64,000 nucleotides of DNA from Bacteroides propionicigenes (GTDB lineage Bacteria > Bacteroidota > Bacteroidia > Bacteroidales > Bacteroidaceae): NCBI RefSeq assembly GCF_018390535.1, contig NZ_JAHBBW010000011.1, positions 1-64,000 on the forward strand. The letters are read 5' to 3'. The notes under the pieces were generated by a model. It did not search any database. It was given only the letters and a program-made list of their open reading frames with translations, and was not told where the DNA came from. Positions 26,371 through 34,466 of the stretch are shown here, piece after piece (the stretch's first letter is position 1; every line of letters starts with the position of its first letter). The position numbers were made by a program, and so were the translations under genes.

Positions 26371-26482
26371 TGCAAAGAAGCGATTTAAATTCGTTTAATA
26401 CTTGCAAGTCAAACTCGTTTGCCGTAAAGATGTCAATCACTGCACCCGGCAGTTTGTTCAACTCCTCGCATATGGAAGCAAT
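26363..26482 (-). pseudogene. C-terminal gene remnant, 39 codons
   Basis: On the minus strand a frame without a start codon follows a TAG and reads IASICEELNKLPGAVIDIF then TANEFDLQVLNEFKSLLCNG before TGA. The composition is that of a real protein end. Its TGA overlaps the first codons of the DUF1016 gene, as in a compact operon. No upstream part remains in any frame. I cannot name the parent family. Confidence 0.4.
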
Positions 26483-26562
26483 CTATTTCCTACAAAGATA
26501 ATAAAAAATAACAAGATTGCTTTTCCATTCCGAAACTTTCTTCCATTATTGGCAAAAGATAC

Positions 26563-26570
26563 TATCTTTG
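26563..26570 (+). promoter_or_regulatory. Promoter -7 box before the Glu/Lys-rich small gene
   Basis: TATCTTTG, with TTTC (26537-26540) 22 bp upstream as a poor -33. Transcription would start near 26577, just before ATG 26597. Confidence 0.45.
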
Positions 26571-26625
26571 CAAGCATTTTTAAAAATTCACATAAAATGG
26601 CAAAAAATTCAACCTGTCCATAACA

Positions 26626-26871
26626 TTGGACAACAAAAAGTTCTGGGAATTTGAGGGCGTCACCAAGCACACCATGAAAGAGCTGGTAATCGCCGAAATC
26701 ATCAAGTTGGTAATCTTCCGGATATTCAAGGCAGACACAAAAGTGAGTTACAGGATAAGCGCCGAGCTTATCCCCGTTGAACACCGCATCGAGGCTGTGA
26801 AGCAAGAAAGGGAGAAGGAGGAAGGGAAGGAGGAAGAGAAAAAGGAGAAGAAGGAGGAAGAGAAAAAGTAG
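26626..26871 (+). CDS. Hypothetical protein with Glu/Lys-rich tail
   Basis: An 81-residue frame with a TTG start. The first 55 residues look like a small folded domain (WEFEGVTKHTMKEL, VIAEIIKLVIFRIF); the last 25 are almost only Glu and Lys and probably a charged helix. The promoter is 27 bp before ATG 26597, which opens an 8-codon frame (MAKNSTCP, then TAA at 26621) in a different register. A one-base change would join it to this protein, so the gene may be frameshifted or carry a leader peptide. It is followed by hairpins at 26907-26932 and 26957-27001. Confidence 0.5.
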   Translation: MDNKKFWEFEGVTKHTMKELVIAEIIKLVIFRIFKADTKVSYRISAELIPVEHRIEAVKQEREKEEGKEEEKKEKKEEEKK

Positions 26872-26956
26872 AAAACTTTCCGACTTATACATTTTTTAAC
26901 CCATACACGGTTTTCAAGCGTTTGTAAACCGTAACACACTGCACTGCAACAGAATG

Positions 26957-27001
26957 AGCGTATATAGACCGTAGTAAATCAGGCTATATACGCTATTTTT
27001 T
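26957..27001 (+). terminator. Terminator after the Glu/Lys-rich gene
   Basis: AGCGTATATAG (26957-26967) pairs perfectly with CTATATACGCT (26984-26994) and is followed by ATTTTTT. The loop is 16 nt. A second hairpin, ACGGTTT...AAACCGT (26907-26932), lies just before it. Confidence 0.65.
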
Positions 27002-27046
27002 ATGCCTACCTTCGTGCCTGTAAACATTATAAAAACAATCCGATTA

Positions 27047-28078
27047 ATGAAACGAAACTTCTATTTGCAGCACCCGCTGATGGCAATGAACGACCCAAGA
27101 ATGAACAATCTGGTAGAACAGGAAGGACTGAGGGGGCTGGGCGCCTACTGGTTCATCATCGAGAAGCTGGCAATGCTGCCCGAATCGCGCGCGAACCTCA
27201 AATATATGAAACCTTTCTGCATAGGGCGGGCAGTGCCGCTGAGCTATCTCAAAAAAATCATCTGCGAATACCGGCTTTTCACCTTGGACGAAGACGGATT
27301 TTTTATGCCCGCCGAGCTGAATCCCGCTCATAAAAAGAGCAAAAAAGCCGCAGAAAATGTACAGGAAAACGGCAGTTCCGAATACAAAAATGACAAAAAA
27401 GTGCAGAAAATGTCAAATAAACAAGCGGAAAAAAACAACGAAAAAAAAGACAATACGCTAAAAAACAAGCCGTTGACCTGCAATACTCCTGCAAATAACA
27501 AAGAGAATATAAAAGATATAAAAACAGCAGCAACAACAGAAGAAAAAGAAGAGACTGCCGCCGCTGCTGCCGCCCACCCCCACACTCCGCCTTTCTTTCC
27601 GGACGGACAGCCGCTGCGCCCCATGCGCACTTGGCAGGAACTGGTGGACGAAATGCACCAAAGCCGCAGCTGGATGGAGCTCGCCTGCATGAAGAGCTGC
27701 TACGCCCCGCTGATGATGCGGCATCTGGGACAGGTCATCAAGCTCTTCAAGCAGCACATCGAGCTGTACGGCAAAGGCTACGACCTGCTGAAAGAGAGCG
27801 ATGTACGCAGCTATTTCGTGAACTTCGTAAGTGCCGGCGGACGCACCTCGCAGGAGCTGCACAAACGTCTGCTGGAGATTGAAGCCCAAGAGAAAGCCGC
27901 GCTTCCCGACAACGCCGCCAACCCCTACCGACACGAACAGACCGTGGACGGCAAACGCACCTACCTCGGATGCCCCATCCCCGACAACGCCCCGCCAAGA
28001 CCCGACCGCAACGCCGTCTGGAACGAAGAACTGCAACAGTGGATGCCCGGCAGGACAAACGGGAAGAAGACACGCTGA
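27047..28078 (+). CDS. Lin1244/Lin1753-like (DUF4373) protein
   Basis: A protein of 343 residues. The N-terminal 100 residues (HPLMAMNDPRMNNLVEQEGL, GLGAYWFIIEKLAM) match the DUF4373 domain, which is seen in phage and mobile-element replication proteins and resembles DnaD-type N-terminal domains. A Lys/Asn-rich linker (about 105-165) leads to a C-terminal region with the tail GKRTYLGCPIPDNAPPRP. ATG 27047 is chosen for the conserved start; the frame is open from 27002. It precedes the primase-helicase gene, the usual order in Bacteroides polysaccharide-associated modules. The 22-bp repeat array follows the TGA stop. Confidence 0.8.
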   Translation: MKRNFYLQHPLMAMNDPRMNNLVEQEGLRGLGAYWFIIEKLAMLPESRANLKYMKPFCIGRAVPLSYLKKIICEYRLFTLDEDGFFMPAELNPAHKKSKKAAENVQENGSSEYKNDKKVQKMSNKQAEKNNEKKDNTLKNKPLTCNTPANNKENIKDIKTAATTEEKEETAAAAAAHPHTPPFFPDGQPLRPMRTWQELVDEMHQSRSWMELACMKSCYAPLMMRHLGQVIKLFKQHIELYGKGYDLLKESDVRSYFVNFVSAGGRTSQELHKRLLEIEAQEKAALPDNAANPYRHEQTVDGKRTYLGCPIPDNAPPRPDRNAVWNEELQQWMPGRTNGKKTR

Positions 28079-28224
28079 AAGGCTCCCCGAGCACGCACCT
28101 CAGCTCCCCCAACGACGCACCTCAGCCCCCCGAATGACGCACCTCAGCGGAGCAAACCACGCACCTCGGCTCCCCCAATGACGCACCTCGGCGGAGCAAA
28201 CCACGCATCTCATCCCCGGCGAGG
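28079..28224 (+). repeat. Tandem 22-bp array after the DUF4373 gene
   Basis: ACGCACCT or a close variant (ACGCATCT) recurs at 28093, 28115, 28137, 28159, 28181 and 28203, exactly 22 bp apart each time. The remaining unit sequence alternates between a C-rich form (CAGCTCCCCCAACG) and GGCGGAGCAAACC, the latter matching the trpG array. The array starts within 14 bp of the TGA stop. Confidence 0.85.
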
Positions 28225-28290
28225 TGTGTGGTTGGAAACCGCCAACCATCAATCATAAACCATCAATTAGAAATCATAAATTACAAACCG

Positions 28291-30102
28291 ATGAGAGATT
28301 TTAGAAAGTATAACATCAACACCCGTGGCCGCAGCAGCGGCAAAGTAAAAACCACCTGTCCGCAATGCAACGACACGCGCGGGCACAAAGGCGACCGTTC
28401 GCTGTCCGTAGACTTGGACAAAGGCCTGTGCTACTGCCACCACTGCGGCTACACGCTGCACATCCCCGACGATGCCGAAGAGCGTCAGCGACAGGAGCGA
28501 ATAGACCGATACCGCAAATCCGCCCGACTGCCTTCGCACTTCCGCCGCCCCGTTTTCGACGCCTCCAAGACGAGCCGCAGCGAACAGCTGGAACGCTACT
28601 GGACGGAAGAGCGCTGCCTCCGTCAGGAACTTCTGGACGAGCTCCGCATCACCGAACAGCGCGAGTGGATGCCCCAAAGCGAAAAGGAGGAGAACTGCCT
28701 GTGCTTCAACTACTTTGAAGGAGACACCCTCGTCAACACCAAGTTCCGCAGCGGGCAGAAGCACTTCAAGATGCTGAAGGACGCCGAACTCATCCCCTAC
28801 AACATCAACGGCATACTGGGCACCCGCGAGGCCATCATCACCGAAGGAGAGTTTGACGCCTGCGCCCTGATGACCGCCACCGGACGGCGTGACATCATCT
28901 CCGTGCCCGCCGGAGCGCAGAACAACCTCACGTGGATGGACCGCTTCGTGGAGAGCCACTTCGAGGACAAGGACAGCATCTACATCGCCGTAGACGAGGA
29001 CACCGCAGGCGAGGTGCTGCGCCGCGAGCTCATCCGCCGTCTGGGTGCGGAGTGCTGCAAGGTGGTGCACTACGGCGAGGGGTGCAAGGACAGCAACGAG
29101 CACCTCGTGCGCTACGGTGCGGAGAGCCTCGCCATCTGCCTGCAGCAAGCCGAGGAGGTTCCCATAGAGGGGGTGGTCACTGCCGACGAGTGCAGCGACG
29201 AGCTGCGCGCGCTCTACGAAAACGGCCTGCAAGCCGGCGCCGAAACCGGTTGGGAAAACCTGGACAAGCACTGCACCTTCGAGCTGGGACGGCTCATGGT
29301 GGTGACGGGGCGTCCGGGCGAGGGAAAATCCGAGTTCACCGACGAACTCGTGCTCCGCCTGCGCCTGCGCCACGGCTGGAAGACAGCCTACTACAGCCCC
29401 GAAAACCAGCCCGTGGAGTATCACCTCAAGAAGATAGCCGACAAGCTGCTGGGGCGCGAGTTTGCCCCCGGCTACGGCATGACGGACGATATCTACCGGC
29501 AAACCCGGCAATGGCTGGCGGACAACGTGACGCACATCATGCCCGGCGACGGCGCCTACCGCATAGACGACATCCTCCTCAAAGCCCGCCAGCTGGTGCG
29601 CCGCCGTGGTGTGCGCACGGTCGTGATAGACCCGATGAACCGCCTGGAACAGGAGAACGGCATGACGGAACGCGACTTTATCCGCTCCGTCCTGAACAAG
29701 CTCTGCCGCTTTGCCCAGCGCAACCGCTGCCTCGTCATCCTCGTAGCCCACCCGCGCAAGGTGAACCGCAACGAGGCCACCGGCGAACTGCGCCGCGTAG
29801 AGATGAACGACATCAACGGTTCCGCCGACTTCGGCAACATGGCGGACTACTGCATCGACGTAGACCGCAACGACAAGAAGCAAATCGTGACCATTTATGT
29901 TGACAAAGTGCGCTTCAAGCACTTGGGCAGCGCGGGCACGTGCGCCAAGTTCGTCTACAACTTCGTGAGCGGCCGCTACTTCCCTTGCGAGGAGGGCATT
30001 GTGCATACTCCGGACGGCGACGCTCCGGGACCTCTGGACACACAGTTCGACAACACGAATTGGTTGAAAAATAATGAGGAACAAGGTTGCCTGTTCCACT
30101 GA
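28291..30102 (+). CDS. Phage-type primase-helicase (zinc ribbon, Toprim, DnaB-like)
   Basis: A bifunctional replication protein of 603 residues organised like phage T7 gp4. A CHC2-like zinc ribbon (CPQC near 23 and CHHC near 50), then Toprim (EAIITEGEFDACAL; YIAVDEDTAGEVLR), then a RecA-like helicase domain with Walker A GRPGEGKS and Walker B TVVIDPMNR. ATG 28291 (MRDFRKYN) is taken as start; the frame is open from 28228. It would prime and unwind DNA for replication of a mobile element. In Bacteroides it is a steady neighbour of polysaccharide loci without evident phage structural genes, as here. Confidence 0.88.
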   Translation: MRDFRKYNINTRGRSSGKVKTTCPQCNDTRGHKGDRSLSVDLDKGLCYCHHCGYTLHIPDDAEERQRQERIDRYRKSARLPSHFRRPVFDASKTSRSEQLERYWTEERCLRQELLDELRITEQREWMPQSEKEENCLCFNYFEGDTLVNTKFRSGQKHFKMLKDAELIPYNINGILGTREAIITEGEFDACALMTATGRRDIISVPAGAQNNLTWMDRFVESHFEDKDSIYIAVDEDTAGEVLRRELIRRLGAECCKVVHYGEGCKDSNEHLVRYGAESLAICLQQAEEVPIEGVVTADECSDELRALYENGLQAGAETGWENLDKHCTFELGRLMVVTGRPGEGKSEFTDELVLRLRLRHGWKTAYYSPENQPVEYHLKKIADKLLGREFAPGYGMTDDIYRQTRQWLADNVTHIMPGDGAYRIDDILLKARQLVRRRGVRTVVIDPMNRLEQENGMTERDFIRSVLNKLCRFAQRNRCLVILVAHPRKVNRNEATGELRRVEMNDINGSADFGNMADYCIDVDRNDKKQIVTIYVDKVRFKHLGSAGTCAKFVYNFVSGRYFPCEEGIVHTPDGDAPGPLDTQFDNTNWLKNNEEQGCLFH

Positions 30103-30164
30103 AAATGCGTACCTTTGAAGTAGTTAATATTCTGAATAACCTAACCTGAACACGTGCATCGGCT

Positions 30165-30413
30165 ATGACAAAAAATGATGTTTCTTTCCTTTCAGAAGCC
30201 CCCTTCCCCATTCGCAGTTACGGGAAGGGCGAGCTGGCAATGTGCTACATACGCAACGTAGCGCAACAGACTGCCGTGAACCAATTCAACGAATGGATTC
30301 GTACCGCCCCCGGACTGGAACAACGCCTGTATGCCACAGGCATGAGCCCCACCACACGCCGGTATACGCCCGCACAGGTGAGGATGATGGTGGGTGTCTT
30401 CGGGGAGCCGTAG
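30165..30413 (+). CDS. DUF4248 domain protein
   Basis: A small basic protein of 82 residues. The segment RSYGKGELAMCYIRNVAQQTA matches the DUF4248 family, which recurs between the primase-helicase and the HU-like gene in these modules. The function is unknown, and it may bind DNA. It lies 62 bp after the primase-helicase gene. Palindromic element B begins 4 bp after its stop codon. Confidence 0.75.
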   Translation: MTKNDVSFLSEAPFPIRSYGKGELAMCYIRNVAQQTAVNQFNEWIRTAPGLEQRLYATGMSPTTRRYTPAQVRMMVGVFGEP

Positions 30414-30417
30414 GATA

Positions 30418-30506
30418 TTTCAGGCACGGATTACACGGATTTCACGGATTTGCTTTGTTCCTTTTTATTCTTTTTTCCGTGAAATCCGTGTAATCCGTGC
30501 CTGAAA
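30418..30506. repeat. Palindromic element B, copy 2
   Basis: Perfect inverted arms of 31 bp (30418-30448 and 30476-30506), with the core GGCACGGATTACACGGATT. It is the same family as 8413-8484, and the 27-nt loop is T-rich. Confidence 0.9.
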
Positions 30507-30592
30507 AACCATTTATTCTCCGCCATCCTCCCTTATTCTCCGCCAACCTCCCCCAACCTCCGCCAACCTCCTTTCGTGCCGATGCGCTGCCG

Positions 30593-30600
30593 TATCTTTG
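30593..30600 (+). promoter_or_regulatory. -7 box of the HU-like gene
   Basis: TATCTTTG, 87 bp before the ATG at 30688. Just upstream (about 30520-30571) the phrase CTCCGCCAACCTCC is repeated several times, a short C-rich tandem tract. The -33 position reads TTTC. Confidence 0.4.
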
Positions 30601-30687
30601 TGTCAACGAAACGAGGGAGGAAAGCTCGCCGCGGAGAACCCCTTCCCCCCCGTCGTTTCGGAAACAACCAATTAATAAATCAACGAA

Positions 30688-31203
30688 ATGACAAAAGCAA
30701 AAGCATTAGTAGTGCGCACGCAACGCCACCAGAAGGTGGGAGACAAAGACTCGCCCATGGTCTACACGCTGAGACGCAAGTCGAAAGACGCCAAAACCCT
30801 CGACCTCGAACGCCTCGCGCAGGATATAGAAGCGCTGAGCAGTATGTCTGCCGAGGATGTGGTGCACGTGGGCAAAGCCATTGTCCGCCAGATACGCCAG
30901 ACGCTGACGGACGGCAACAATGTCCGTCTGGACGGGTTCGGCATCTTCCACACCACCTTCAAGTGCCGCGCCACCGAAGCCGCCAAAGACTGCACGGTGA
31001 AGAACATCGAAAAGGTCAATATCCGCTTCAAAGTAGCGAACACCCTGCGTCTGGAAAACGACACCAACGCCACCACCAAAGGAAATCCGAATACCATGAT
31101 TTTCGAACTGGTGTCCGAGGATAACAGTTCCGGCGGAGGCGACGGCGGCGGTGGAAACGGGGAGTTGCCGGACGGAGGAGACAAGGAAGATCCGCTGGGA
31201 TAA
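30688..31203 (+). CDS. HU-like DNA-binding protein
   Basis: A protein of 171 residues with a bacterial HU/IHF-type domain (about 30-125, including VRLDGFGIFHTTFKCRAT, the region of the DNA-binding arm) and a disordered Ser/Gly/Asp-rich tail. It belongs to the HU-related family that accompanies Bacteroides polysaccharide modules and is distinct from the 90-residue housekeeping HU. It may shape DNA in the module or regulate it; this is inferred. A long palindrome follows 20 bp after the stop. Confidence 0.85.
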   Translation: MTKAKALVVRTQRHQKVGDKDSPMVYTLRRKSKDAKTLDLERLAQDIEALSSMSAEDVVHVGKAIVRQIRQTLTDGNNVRLDGFGIFHTTFKCRATEAAKDCTVKNIEKVNIRFKVANTLRLENDTNATTKGNPNTMIFELVSEDNSSGGGDGGGGNGELPDGGDKEDPLG

Positions 31204-31223
31204 AATCAGAATTATGCATAATC

Positions 31224-31329
31224 AGTTTATACCATCTGTCATTCAGAGCGTAGCGAAGAATCTACTCTCTGTGTATGCATCAAGAGAGTAGATTCTTCGC
31301 TACGCTCTGAATGACAGATGGTATAAACT
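31224..31329. repeat. Palindromic element A, copy 2 (perfect)
   Basis: Two 47-bp arms (31224-31270 and 31283-31329) appear perfectly complementary around a 12-nt loop. The outer sequence is AGTTTATACCATCTGTCATT and the inner sequence TAGCGAAGAATCTACTCTCT. The perfection implies recent insertion or active maintenance. Confidence 0.92.
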
Positions 31330-31361
31330 AAATTTCAACACTTACTTAACAAAAAAAAACT

Positions 31362-31463
31362 ATGAGTAAAAGTACAGGAATTTGGGGTACCGTCTTGAAA
31401 GTGATTATCGCCGTAGCTTCCGCCGTTCTCGGCGTTTTCGGAGCCAATGCGATGACGCTGTAA
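31362..31463 (+). CDS. Smalltalk family small membrane protein
   Basis: A 33-residue frame: a short polar start (MSKSTGIWGTVLK), one hydrophobic helix (VIIAVASAVLGVFG) and the tail ANAMTL. It matches the very short 'smalltalk' proteins found between the HU-like gene and the amidase gene in Bacteroides modules. The A-rich stretch AACAAAAAAAAACT precedes the ATG. Function is unknown; a holin-like role beside an amidase is possible but unproven. Confidence 0.7.
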   Translation: MSKSTGIWGTVLKVIIAVASAVLGVFGANAMTL

Positions 31464-31508
31464 AAGACCGGATGCTGCTACTTAATCTGCCAACCTGAAG
31501 AAAAAAAA

Positions 31509-31930
31509 ATGCGAACTATCAATCTGATTGTGATACATTGCAGCGCCACGTGCGAGGACCGTCCCTTTACCGAGCAAGCCCTGGAGGCCGCCCACCGCCG
31601 GCGTGGATTTGACAGCACAGGCTATCACTTCTACATCCGCCGCGACGGACGCATCCTGACAACACGCCCGGTCGAGAGGGCCGGAGCCCACGCCCGCAAC
31701 TACAACGCTCACTCTATCGGCATCTGCTACGAAGGCGGACTGGACCACTACGGCCTGCCCAAAGGCACTCGCTCCGCGTACTGGTCAGGGCACTGCTGCA
31801 GGACTATCCCGGCGCCCAAGTGACGGGACACCGCGACCTCAGTCCCGACCTGAACCGCAATGGCGAGGTGGAACCTATGGAATGGACCAAACAATGTCCG
31901 TGCTTCGACGTGAAACGGGAAAAGTGGTAA
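31509..31930 (+). pseudogene. N-acetylmuramoyl-L-alanine amidase, frameshifted
   Basis: The N-terminal part (31509 to about 31775) encodes a peptidoglycan amidase of the amidase_2/PGRP type: LIVIHCSAT with a Zn-binding His, GYHFYIRRDGRI, AGAHARNYNAHSIGICYEGG. From about 31776 the proper frame is shifted: RVLVRALLQDYPGAQVTGH and HRDLSPDLNRNGEVEP continue in the +2 register to TAA at 31928-31930. The junction falls after GTRSA, where intact homologues have roughly ten more residues. A deletion of 3n+1 bases best explains both the missing residues and the shift. The original frame stops at 31821-31823 without the second Zn-ligand region, so the product should be inactive. Confidence 0.8.
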
Positions 31931-31940
31931 AAGAGAGGAC

Positions 31941-31991
31941 AAGAGGATGCACTACTCGGAAGGATGAGAAGAGCGTCCTCTTCCTTTTTTT
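31941..31991 (+). terminator. Terminator between the amidase pseudogene and the flippase gene
   Basis: AAGAGGATGC (31941-31950) pairs with GCGTCCTCTT (31973-31982) with one G-U, followed by CCTTTTTTT. The loop is 22 nt. Confidence 0.6.
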
Positions 31992-33519
31992 ATTTACGCC
32001 GGAAACGTCTCACCAACGAACGCATCCCTTCCGAACAACAATAGAAACTGCCACCCAATATCAACAAGAAAACCAAAGATGAAACCAATGCGTATACCAA
32101 CCACATACCATACCCCCCGGAAGGTTCTGACAGCGGAAGGAAATAGAGAACAACGTCCGTCAATCCCCATGAAAGAACAGCAAGTAGCAAGTAACAAAGA
32201 ATATTCTTCCAATACAGCTTTACCGGCATTTTGAATCCCTCTTTGTAAAGAAGATAAGGTTTCCATATACTGATAATGGTTATCGAGCTGGCTATATCGC
32301 CCAGCAAAACACCGGGAAGCCCCCATAAATATCCCCCCAGCAAAGCTACCGCCACCGTTATGACCAACGTGGCTACCGGAGCCCATGTATCGTGGAATAG
32401 TCCATAACCAAAAATAAACTGGTCGTTCGTACCTCTGAATTGGCTGATAAAGAAATTGGTGAGAATAACAATCAATACGGAATGTGGCAATATATACTCC
32501 TCTCCCAACCATACCGTAATGAATGGATCCATCAGATGATACAGCGCAAAAGTCAAGAACGAAGCTATCAAAAAGCGCAATGAACTCAATTCCCAAAATA
32601 CCTGCTGGATGCGCTTCATGTCTCCCTCGGCTATCAGATTTCCCACACCTGCACCGGTACTGCCCAAGAAATTATCAATAAACTGGTTCAGCTTGGTAAG
32701 CAACAACATATAATTGCCATAATAGGCAACCAACTTCAGCGATGTAAACGCGTAAACTAAAAAAGGCAAAAGTTGTGTCCTGCCCATTCCTGCCAGTTTA
32801 TGTACAAACATCTGGCGAGCCTTATGCACGATAATCTTATTCTCCGGATACTTCTGCCTGCCCTCCGCCACACTGCACTTCAGCCACGGATATACCTGGT
32901 TAATCTTCCAATTCAATATGAATGAATACAGAATGCCGAATAACAATTCAATAGTTATCCACAGATAGAAACTGCCCACATACCACACAAGCGCTATCTG
33001 CAAGAAGACTTTCACGATATTTGCCGTTTGAAAGTAAACGGTAACCACATAGTTACGCTGGTCGGCACCCAGCAAAGTCTGGCGGTAATTGACGAAATAG
33101 CTGATGAGAGCGGAAGCCAAAAATGCGAAATAAGCAAAATAAATGACTCCGAGATGAATGCTGACGTCCGCGAATATGTAGGGTAAAAAACAGGCAAGAA
33201 GTAACCCGGCACCTAAAATAAGCAACCCTACATTGCGATAGAGATAACCCAACACTGAGATTATCTCCTTTATCTTATCTTGGTTCTTATCGAAAATAGG
33301 TTTATAAAGCACATAGCCGATGGATGCTCCAATGCCCAGCTCGGCAAGATTGAGAAAGCCCAGCAAGTTCTGCATCGTACCCGTCAAGCCTACAAAGTCC
33401 GCCCCCAGCTTCTCAAGGAATATCTTGCGGGAGAAGAACGAAATGAACAGCGTGACAAGATAGAAGAATACATTGACACGAGCATTCAAGTAACTTTTAT
33501 GAAGACGGGATTCGGCCAT
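31990..33519 (-). CDS. Wzx-like polysaccharide flippase
   Basis: A polytopic MATE/MOP-superfamily membrane protein of 509 residues with about twelve to fourteen helices. The N-terminal region (YLNARVNVFFYLVTLFISFF, LGFLNLAELGIGASIGYVLY) is typical of Bacteroides oligosaccharide flippases. It moves lipid-linked repeat units across the inner membrane and supplies the step missing from the rightward operon. It is last in the leftward operon, 29 bp after the glycosyltransferase gene. Confidence 0.88.
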   Translation of the reverse strand: MAESRLHKSYLNARVNVFFYLVTLFISFFSRKIFLEKLGADFVGLTGTMQNLLGFLNLAELGIGASIGYVLYKPIFDKNQDKIKEIISVLGYLYRNVGLLILGAGLLLACFLPYIFADVSIHLGVIYFAYFAFLASALISYFVNYRQTLLGADQRNYVVTVYFQTANIVKVFLQIALVWYVGSFYLWITIELLFGILYSFILNWKINQVYPWLKCSVAEGRQKYPENKIIVHKARQMFVHKLAGMGRTQLLPFLVYAFTSLKLVAYYGNYMLLLTKLNQFIDNFLGSTGAGVGNLIAEGDMKRIQQVFWELSSLRFLIASFLTFALYHLMDPFITVWLGEEYILPHSVLIVILTNFFISQFRGTNDQFIFGYGLFHDTWAPVATLVITVAVALLGGYLWGLPGVLLGDIASSITIISIWKPYLLYKEGFKMPVKLYWKNILCYLLLAVLSWGLTDVVLYFLPLSEPSGGYGMWLVYALVSSLVFLLILGGSFYCCSEGMRSLVRRFRRK

Positions 33520-33548
33520 AGGCAGCTATATTTAGTAAGGAATTCGTT

Positions 33549-34448
33549 TTACTTCATTTTTCCCGGACCGATGAATGACAATCGTTTTATCTTCCCCATA
33601 ACCAAATCAGAAAAAGTATTTATAATATTCCCTATACATTCTTTTCGCAAATATATCCACAAAGCTCTATAATATCCTCTCTTACCGAAATGTTCTTCAC
33701 ATTTTTTCACACGAGAATATGCATATACAAATTTATCATCTCGCCCTATCTTTTTCAAAAAACGATTGAATCTACAGGCAACGTATACTCGCGCCAACAG
33801 ATTCTCAAGTACAGCACCATATTGTAAAGAATTACAACGTACTGTAGCACAATAGATAACATCAGAGCATGCCGCTATTTTTTGTGCATAATAATCACAA
33901 TAAGCTGAAAACATTGCATCGTTCCCTGCCGGTGTCTCATCAAAACGAAGCTGATATTTCCGAATTAAATTCAAAGATATCATTTTTGCCCATGGTACAT
34001 CATTTCTATATTTCAATATCTCCAAATCCATATTTTCACTAATTTCAGAATACAATAATTGCCGAGACTCTACCGGTGCGAGGGTTTCTGAGTCAACGCT
34101 ATCAGCCCGAAATGTTATCATATCATAATTAGTATCCTTGTATCTATCAAGTACCTCTAAAAAATCGGGTAAAAAAAAGTCATCTGCATCAGCAAACAAA
34201 ATCCACTTTCCACACGCATATTTCAAAGCGCAATTACGGGCATATCCTGCCCCATGCCCCTCTTTTGTATAAATAACCTTGACATCTTCTCTATCCTCTC
34301 CCGGAAAATGTGAAAAATCAACCATAGTTGAAGAACTATTGTCATCCACCACAATTATTTGCACATCACACCGTCGAGGAATAGAATCAAGGCAACGCTG
34401 TAATAATATAGGTATATTTCTATGAGGAATTATAATAGTGTAATTCAT
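33549..34448 (-). CDS. GT2 glycosyltransferase
   Basis: A GT-A enzyme of 299 residues: YTIIIPHRNIPILLQRCLDSI, VVDDNSS, and the DxD motif FADADDFF. Base composition is more AT-rich than the trp or biotin genes, as for the next gene, which is common for polysaccharide glycosyltransferases obtained by transfer. It lies between the flippase and another glycosyltransferase in the leftward operon. Confidence 0.88.
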   Translation of the reverse strand: MNYTIIIPHRNIPILLQRCLDSIPRRCDVQIIVVDDNSSSTMVDFSHFPGEDREDVKVIYTKEGHGAGYARNCALKYACGKWILFADADDFFLPDFLEVLDRYKDTNYDMITFRADSVDSETLAPVESRQLLYSEISENMDLEILKYRNDVPWAKMISLNLIRKYQLRFDETPAGNDAMFSAYCDYYAQKIAACSDVIYCATVRCNSLQYGAVLENLLARVYVACRFNRFLKKIGRDDKFVYAYSRVKKCEEHFGKRGYYRALWIYLRKECIGNIINTFSDLVMGKIKRLSFIGPGKMK

Positions 34449-34466
34449 TCGATACAGATTTATTAA

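Noticed and set aside
26626..26871. Antitoxin or ribosomal-protein-like gene because of the charged tail
   Set aside because: No toxin partner and no recognisable DNA-binding or ribosomal motif; left as hypothetical.
28267..30099. 610-codon open frame opposite the primase-helicase gene
   Set aside because: Antisense shadow of a GC-rich coding gene; composition is dominated by Val, Ala and His and the plus-strand motifs (zinc ribbon, Toprim, Walker) are unambiguous.
31482..31748. Minus-strand frame opposite the amidase pseudogene
   Set aside because: Antisense shadow; the plus-strand frame has the amidase motifs even though it is broken.
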